This document shows, piece after piece, positions 63,851 through 64,000 of a DNA stretch of 64,000 nucleotides. The translations under genes and the position numbers were made by a program. Numbering within the stretch: the stretch's first letter is position 1; every line of letters starts with the position of its first letter. Under the pieces are notes generated by a model. That model was not told the DNA's origin, did not search any database, and was given only the letters and a program-made list of their open reading frames with translations. Where the stretch lies: positions 9,181,047 to 9,245,046 of the forward strand of contig OZ024786.1 of assembly GCA_964017065.1 (NCBI GenBank), read 5' to 3'. This DNA is from Haliclona indistincta (taxonomy: Eukaryota > Porifera > Demospongiae > Haplosclerida > Chalinidae).

Positions 63851-64000
63851 CGACAAAGAGGTCTGTTGACGAGTGTTGATGATTGTAACATGTTGATGGC
63901 TAAAGCCTTTTGATGCACCATAATGTAGTCATCCTTTCTTCCAGCTCCACACCTTTTGTAAGTTGTATAGTGAATCCTTCCTTCTCTTCTTTTGTTGAGG

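Overview
The window looks like nuclear DNA of an early-branching animal, most likely a demosponge. This is an inference. It rests on spliced genes with GT-AG introns, a DEATH-NACHT-LRR (NLR) receptor gene of the type expanded in sponges, one-repeat-per-exon ankyrin and LRR genes, very dense small transposons, and the lack of any operon structure or Shine-Dalgarno sites. No rRNA, tRNA or CRISPR array was seen.

Four host genes can be supported. (1) 8319-19913, minus: an ankyrin-repeat gene with a clear first exon (MSLTKKQQSEL) and five near-identical 102-bp exons of one ankyrin repeat each. (2) 22329-22811, plus: an intact single-exon ispF (MEP-pathway 2-C-methyl-D-erythritol 2,4-cyclodiphosphate synthase). 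Animals normally lack this enzyme, so it is the most surprising gene here. (3) 22952-28539, minus: six exons of a type I membrane protein with the end of a mannose-6-phosphate-receptor-homology (MRH) domain, one transmembrane helix and a short tail. (4) 29092-44619, plus: a complete 13-exon NLR gene. The exon phases join without a break into 1,197 codons including the stop (DEATH, middle region, NACHT, LRRs).

Transposable elements fill most of the rest. Autonomous-type elements are an intact hAT transposon (56016-58563, 8-bp target duplication), a 5'-truncated non-LTR retrotransposon with a 13-bp target duplication (23962-25943), a frameshifted Ty3/gypsy fragment (53530-54716) and a hAT fragment at the left edge. 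At least fifteen non-autonomous TIR or foldback families are also present, several nested. One nest is three deep (37609-39560) inside an NLR intron.

The strongest candidate for something undescribed is a composite element present in four copies (545-3079, 11662-12896, 23483-26728 and 26950-28180). Each copy has a short terminal hairpin, an adjacent T[G/T]TAGGG[A/T]TG motif, a shared block containing GATGGCGGCTAC, an internal GAA-type microsatellite and, at the other end, a long palindrome with about 135-155-bp arms. Within a copy the arms are perfect or nearly so and the TAGGG motifs agree. Between copies the arms and hairpin stems differ. The structure is kept while the sequence changes.

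From about 47.2 to 60.5 kb lies an array of roughly 2-kb repeat units (three recent copies and one older) with small hydrophobic ORFs, broken by the gypsy fragment and the hAT element. From 61 to 64 kb the DNA is AT-rich, with only a retrotransposon relic recognised.
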